From assembly GCA_009699765.1 (NCBI GenBank), contig WLNN01000042.1:1-9755 (forward strand): a stretch of DNA of 9,755 bases, in the 5' to 3' direction. Within the stretch, counting starts at the first letter, position 1. Every line of letters starts with the position of its first letter. Under the pieces are notes generated by a model. The model was not told where the DNA came from, made no database searches, and was given only the letters and a program-made list of their open reading frames with translations. Shown one piece after another: positions 7,238-9,755 of this stretch. The position numbers and the translations under genes are program-made. Origin of the DNA: Actinomycetota bacterium (GTDB taxonomy: Bacteria > Actinomycetota > Actinomycetes > Nanopelagicales > Nanopelagicaceae).

Positions 7238-7951
7238 ATGAGCGAATCTTCTTCCATCGCACTCGTAACAGGCGGAAACCGAGGAATCGGCTTAGCCATT
7301 GCTAAGAACCTCCAAGCTGCGGGCCACCGGGTCGTAATAACCTATCGAAGCGGAACCCCACCAGAGGGTTTCGATGCAGTCCAGATGGATGTCACCTCAT
7401 CAGAATCCGTCGATGCAGCTTTCAACAAAATTGAAAGTGAAATAGGTCAGCCAGAGATTATCGTGGCAAATGCCGGAATCACGAAAGACACTTTAGTGAT
7501 GCGTATGAGCGATGAAGACTTCGAAAGCGTTATCAATGCAAATCTCACAGGAGCATTTCGAGTATCAAAGCGGGCAGTTAAAGGTCTCCTCAAACTCAAG
7601 CGCGGGCGACTGGTATTTATTGGTTCTGTCGTTGGAAGTGTTGGTGCGGCCGGTCAAGTTAATTACTCTGCTTCCAAGTCGGGCTTAGTGGGTATGGCAA
7701 GATCTTTCGCAAGAGAACTAGGCAGTAGAGGGATTACTGCAAATGTCATTGCTCCTGGTTTTGTTGAAACGGATATGACTGCAGATCTTGATGAGAAGAG
7801 ACGTTCAGATATCCAGGGTCAAGTTCCTCTCGGACGTTTCTGTACCGCTGATGAAATTGCAGATGTCGTAACATTTATCGCTTCACCACAGGCAAGCTAC
7901 ATCACTGGTGCAATAATTCCAGTTGATGGCGGATTAGGAATGGGACATTAA
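7238..7951 (+). CDS. fabG: 3-oxoacyl-[acyl-carrier-protein] reductase FabG (MabA/FabG1 type)
   Basis: A 237-residue classical short-chain dehydrogenase/reductase. It has the cofactor-binding TGGNRGIG (11-18), NAG (78-80), structural Asn102, and catalytic Ser130, Tyr143 and Lys147 (Y-S-A-S-K). PGFVETDMT (173-181) follows, and VDGGLGMGH closes the protein. TYRSG after beta-strand 2 supplies an arginine (Arg37), suggesting NADPH use. The length is normal for FabG. FabG reduces 3-ketoacyl-ACP in type II fatty acid synthesis in the cytosol. The specific call, rather than a generic reductase, is supported by fabI starting 2 nt after the stop, the same pairing as mabA-inhA in mycobacteria and fabG-fabI in Streptomyces. 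The start has no Shine-Dalgarno but fits a leaderless promoter. Confidence 0.93.
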   Translation: MSESSSIALVTGGNRGIGLAIAKNLQAAGHRVVITYRSGTPPEGFDAVQMDVTSSESVDAAFNKIESEIGQPEIIVANAGITKDTLVMRMSDEDFESVINANLTGAFRVSKRAVKGLLKLKRGRLVFIGSVVGSVGAAGQVNYSASKSGLVGMARSFARELGSRGITANVIAPGFVETDMTADLDEKRRSDIQGQVPLGRFCTADEIADVVTFIASPQASYITGAIIPVDGGLGMGH

Positions 7952-7953
7952 TT

Positions 7954-8721
7954 ATGGGAATCCTTGAAGGTAAAAATATTCTGGTCACTGGAGTTCTTAC
8001 AGATGGATCAATCGCCTTTCATATTGCAAAGATTGCACAAGAGCAAGGCGCAAATGTTGTTCTCACCGGTTTCGGCCGTGGGCTAAGTCTCACAACTCGC
8101 ATTGCTGGTCGCTTGCCTCAAATGCCACCAATCATCGAACTAGATGTCTCAAATCAAGAACATCTTGATCGCCTTGCAGATGAAGTTAGAAAATATCTTC
8201 CACATCTTGATGGCGTTGTACATTCAATTGGATTTGCACCAGAAGGCGCACTCGGCGGAAATTTTCTCAACACAGAATGGCCAGACGTTGCTACCGCAGT
8301 TCAAATTTCTGCATACTCATTAAAGTCGCTAACAATGGCGTGCCGCCCAATGATGGCTAAAGGCGGTTCTGTAGTTGGGCTTGATTTTGATGCCCAGGTC
8401 GCTTGGCCACTTTATGACTGGATGGGAATTGCAAAAGCTGCTCTCGAATCCACTAGCCGTTACCTGGCAAGATATCTTGGACCAGAAAATATCCGCGTCA
8501 ATCTTGTTGCAGCTGGACCAATTAGCACAGTCGCGGCAAAATCAATTCCTGACTTTGCACGTTTTAAAGAGCTTTGGGATGAGCGCAGTCCTCTAACATG
8601 GGATGTAACCGATCCAGTTCCGGCTGCACAAGCCACAGTTGCACTTTTAAGTGATTGGTTCCCAAAGACCACCGCTGAAATCATCCATGTTGATGGTGGT
8701 TTTCATGCAATGGGCGGTTAA
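7954..8721 (+). CDS. fabI: Enoyl-[acyl-carrier-protein] reductase FabI (InhA-like)
   Basis: A 255-residue NADH-dependent enoyl-ACP reductase that catalyses the last reductive step of each fatty acid elongation cycle. The N-terminus (LEGKNILVTGVLTDGSIAFH, 4-23) has the FabI-type glycine pattern. VVHSIGFAPEG (88-98), GLDFDAQVAWPLYDWM (142-157) and NLVAAGPIST (183-192) are conserved with InhA. The catalytic pair is Tyr154 and Lys161 (Y-x6-K), as expected for FabI rather than FabG. ALLSDWFPKTTAEIIHVDGG (230-249) is also strongly InhA-like. The substrate-binding loop after AGPIST is about ten residues shorter than the long loop I recall in mycobacterial InhA, which fits ordinary rather than very long acyl chains. 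It starts 2 nt after fabG, with GGGA 8 nt upstream. Its end overlaps the next gene by 17 nt. Confidence 0.93.
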   Translation: MGILEGKNILVTGVLTDGSIAFHIAKIAQEQGANVVLTGFGRGLSLTTRIAGRLPQMPPIIELDVSNQEHLDRLADEVRKYLPHLDGVVHSIGFAPEGALGGNFLNTEWPDVATAVQISAYSLKSLTMACRPMMAKGGSVVGLDFDAQVAWPLYDWMGIAKAALESTSRYLARYLGPENIRVNLVAAGPISTVAAKSIPDFARFKELWDERSPLTWDVTDPVPAAQATVALLSDWFPKTTAEIIHVDGGFHAMGG

Positions 8722-9349
8722 GAGATATCTCGTTGCAACAGCATTAATCCTGCTCGTTGCTTTCTTTGCTGTATTCATCACATCGCGTGAAAGAATTTCG
8801 CTCGAGTATTTTCCAATTGAAACAAAGCCCGTAAGAGTACTCACATGCTTTAGTAGTTCTGATACCTCTTTACGAGTGACCACTGAGAATCTCTGCCCTG
8901 ATGGACTAATCCCTTTGGGAAGCAGCGCATTGGTCGAGAGCGCAACTGCCTCTGGCGAAATTAAAGAGATACATCCGCTATTACAGAATCGATTCGATGC
9001 GGCAAAAGCTGCGGCGCTCAGTGATGGAGTTCATCTCTACATTACCTCAGGATTTAGATCGTATGCCCGTCAAAAATATTTATTCGAAAGAGAAATTCAA
9101 ATCAGGGGGAGTGAGACGGAAGCGGCAAAGTGGGTCCTTCCACCTAACTTCTCCCACCACCCACATGGCTTAGCAATTGACGTGAATTACCCTGGTGATC
9201 CAACAGGTGCCAAATGGCTAGAAGATAATGGCTCGCGCTTTGGGCTCTGCCGTGTATATGCCAATGAATGGTGGCACTTTGAAGGCGCTATCGCTCCTGG
9301 TGAGCTCTGCCCGGCGATGTCACCTAACGCACTGGTCGATTTGGGCTAA
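8705..9349 (+). CDS. Membrane-anchored M15B (VanY-type) D-alanyl-D-alanine carboxypeptidase
   Basis: A 214-residue protein with an N-terminal signal anchor (KR at 6-7, hydrophobic stretch about 8-25) and an extracytoplasmic peptidase domain. The M15B signature is complete: SGFRSYARQ (115-123), S-x-H-x2-G-x-A-x-D at 150-159 (zinc ligands His152 and Asp159), and NEWWHFE (187-193; catalytic Glu188, third ligand His191). Such enzymes trim the terminal D-alanine from peptidoglycan stem peptides. Four cysteines (48, 64, 182, 202) outside the membrane could form disulfides. ATG 8705 is preferred because it places the positive residues just before the helix and has GGTGG 5 nt upstream. In-frame starts further up (for example ATG 8687 and 8693) would lie deeper inside fabI. 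The overlap with fabI implies co-expression with the fatty acid genes. Confidence 0.87.
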   Translation: MQWAVKRYLVATALILLVAFFAVFITSRERISLEYFPIETKPVRVLTCFSSSDTSLRVTTENLCPDGLIPLGSSALVESATASGEIKEIHPLLQNRFDAAKAAALSDGVHLYITSGFRSYARQKYLFEREIQIRGSETEAAKWVLPPNFSHHPHGLAIDVNYPGDPTGAKWLEDNGSRFGLCRVYANEWWHFEGAIAPGELCPAMSPNALVDLG

Positions 9350-9369
9350 TCCGCACCCTCGGCTAAGAT
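9341..9369 (+). promoter_or_regulatory. Candidate promoter of the infC operon
   Basis: TTGGGC (9341-9346) and TAAGAT (9364-9369) are separated by exactly 17 nt, placing the expected transcription start near 9376. The -10 box is good; the -35 box matches only the TTG part. The -35 overlaps the last codons of the carboxypeptidase gene, whose stop is at 9347-9349. No terminator is visible between that gene and this promoter, so read-through from the fabG unit is also possible. Confidence 0.5.
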
Positions 9370-9452
9370 TTGCCTCAGACCAGTAGCCTCGGCTGCTGCA
9401 AGAGGAGTTCGCACTCCCACCTCTACGGCTTCGGCTGATTGGTTTGTCAGGT

Positions 9453-9472
9453 AAAGCCTCTATTGAGGTTTT
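9453..9472 (+). terminator. Candidate intrinsic terminator/attenuator in the infC leader
   Basis: AAAGCCTC (9453-9460), loop TATT, then GAGGTTTT (9465-9472) form an 8-bp stem with one G-U pair. The descending arm runs into a T-rich tract (TTTTCTTGTTT). It lies about 68 nt before infC and about 77 nt after the predicted transcription start, so it could only stop transcription before the gene. That makes it an attenuator candidate. The core is only four strong pairs plus A-U pairs, so termination efficiency is uncertain. Confidence 0.5.
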
Positions 9473-9529
9473 CTTGTTTGGTGCGCCTGTTCTTTCAGCC
9501 GTCGTAGTTACTTACGTTAAACCAAACAT

Positions 9530-9534
9530 AGGAG
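9530..9534 (+). promoter_or_regulatory. infC: Shine-Dalgarno of infC
   Basis: AGGAG with a 5-nt all-A spacer before the ATC at 9540. It is the strongest ribosome-binding site close to the conserved IF3 N-terminus. No ATG, GTG or TTG follows it in the correct frame at usable distance, which points to ATC as the start codon. Confidence 0.75.
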
Positions 9535-9539
9535 AAAAA

Positions 9540-9755
9540 ATCACCACTGACCCACGCATCAATGATCGAATCCGCACACCACAAGTTCGTCTAATTAATT
9601 ACACAGGCCAGCAAGTAGGCGTAGTAGATATCGAAGCTGCATTGGCGATGGCGGATGAAATCGGACTAGATCTCGTAGAGATTGCAGCTGAAGCAAATCC
9701 ACCCGTATGCAAGATCATGGACTTCGGAAAGTACAAGTACGAAGTTGCACAGAAG
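9540..9755 (+). CDS. infC: Translation initiation factor IF-3 (N-terminal 72 residues; AUC start)
   Basis: This frame runs off the right edge of the window. The visible part is the IF3 N-terminal domain: [16 protein letters not shown] (4-19), [13 protein letters not shown] (26-38), GLDLVEIA (42-49) and the signature [17 protein letters not shown] (52-68). IF3 binds the 30S subunit, keeps it apart from 50S and proofreads initiation codon and tRNA. The best start is ATC at 9540, directly behind AGGAG. No ATG or GTG is available in frame. The only near alternative is TTG at 9474, which would add 22 residues that do not resemble IF3 and would overlap the terminator tail. Non-AUG (AUU/AUC) starts are a known self-limiting device of infC, because IF3 rejects such codons. 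The partners rpmI and rplT would be expected downstream but are not in the window. Confidence 0.93.
   Translation, partial: MTTDPRINDRIRTPQVRLINYTGQQVGVVDIEAALAMADEIGLDLVEIAAEANPPVCKIMDFGKYKYEVAQK

Larger units (their letters stand above)
9376..9539 (+). ncRNA. Structured 5' leader of the infC mRNA
   Basis: No gene is seen in this roughly 165-nt stretch, but it is rich in RNA structure. Hairpin 1 is CAGTAGC-CTCG-GCTGCTG (9381-9398, 7 bp with one G-U). Hairpin 2 spans 9401-9424, with AGAG/CTCT at the base and GAGT/ACTC around a TCGC loop. Hairpin 3 is a short stem closed by a UUCG tetraloop (9426-9437). A terminator-like hairpin (9453-9472) follows. Finally TGTTTGGT (9475-9482) is perfectly complementary to ACCAAACA (9521-9528), which ends one base before the Shine-Dalgarno. 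infC-rpmI-rplT operons in other bacteria have leaders regulated by L20 or IF3, so autoregulation is plausible. I cannot assign this leader to a named RNA family. Confidence 0.6.

Noticed and set aside
8651..8704. N-terminal extension of the carboxypeptidase into fabI
   Set aside because: The extra 18 residues precede an already complete signal anchor, and the DNA is fixed by conserved fabI sequence. ATG 8705 is the more economical start.
9513..9518. TACGTT as a second -10 box close to infC
   Set aside because: It matches TANNNT, but there is no convincing -35 at 16-18 nt upstream. Such hexamers are common by chance in this composition.
9474..9539. TTG at 9474 as the infC start
   Set aside because: It has GAGG 5 nt upstream, so it is not impossible. 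However, that GAGG is the descending arm of the terminator hairpin, and the added 22 residues do not resemble IF3. ATC 9540 with AGGAG fits the family N-terminus better.
1..9755. A novel defence, mobile or CRISPR-type system
   Set aside because: All long frames are accounted for by recognisable housekeeping families. There are no direct-repeat arrays, transposase, integrase or toxin-antitoxin-like genes, and no tRNA-flanked island boundaries. The most unusual element is the infC leader.

Overview
The window is a compact, low-to-mid GC (mid-40s % by eye) stretch of an actinobacterial chromosome. The evidence for Actinobacteria is the gene content and order: a SUF iron-sulfur cluster operon (sufB-sufD-Rieske-sufC-sufS-sufU-sufT), a DUF3099 membrane protein, a fabG/fabI pair of the mabA-inhA type with an InhA-like enoyl reductase, and an infC (IF3) start closely matching actinobacterial homologues. 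The low GC, very short intergenic gaps and lack of mobile DNA suggest a streamlined freshwater lineage such as the acI group ('Ca. Nanopelagicales'). That assignment is an inference from memory of protein families, not a search result.

Region 1 (1-6174, + strand) is one tightly packed transcription unit. It holds the 3' end of sufB, then sufD, a small Rieske-type ferredoxin, sufC, sufS, sufU, sufT and a full-length ABC exporter. Gaps are 0-11 nt and several stop/start codons overlap by one base. SufS supplies sulfur by cysteine desulfuration, SufU accepts or activates it with a zinc site, SufBCD is the scaffold/ATPase, and SufT is a DUF59 maturation factor. The Rieske protein may be an electron donor or a client. 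The exporter follows sufT by 7 nt, so it is probably co-transcribed, but its substrate cannot be read from sequence.

Region 2 (6136-7157, - strand) is a two-gene unit: a DUF3099 membrane protein and a SURF1-family cytochrome oxidase assembly factor. The SURF1 gene converges on the exporter gene and overlaps it by 39 bp. An 80-bp divergent intergenic region (7158-7237) then holds two candidate leaderless promoters, one per direction, and a cluster of TTAC/GTAA inverted repeats.

Region 3 (7238-9349, + strand) holds fabG and fabI, the two reductases of type II fatty acid synthesis. They are followed by an overlapping membrane-anchored M15/VanY-type D-Ala-D-Ala carboxypeptidase gene, so a lipid module is linked to a cell-wall enzyme.

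Region 4 (9341-9755, + strand) is the start of a translation operon. A candidate promoter leads to a leader RNA of about 160 nt with several hairpins, a candidate intrinsic terminator and mutually exclusive pairings. The leader ends at infC, whose best-supported start codon is the rare AUC behind a good Shine-Dalgarno. This leader plus AUC start is the most interesting element here. I see no CRISPR array, insertion sequence, phage gene, tRNA or defence system. The window is mostly housekeeping genes in a well-known actinobacterial arrangement.
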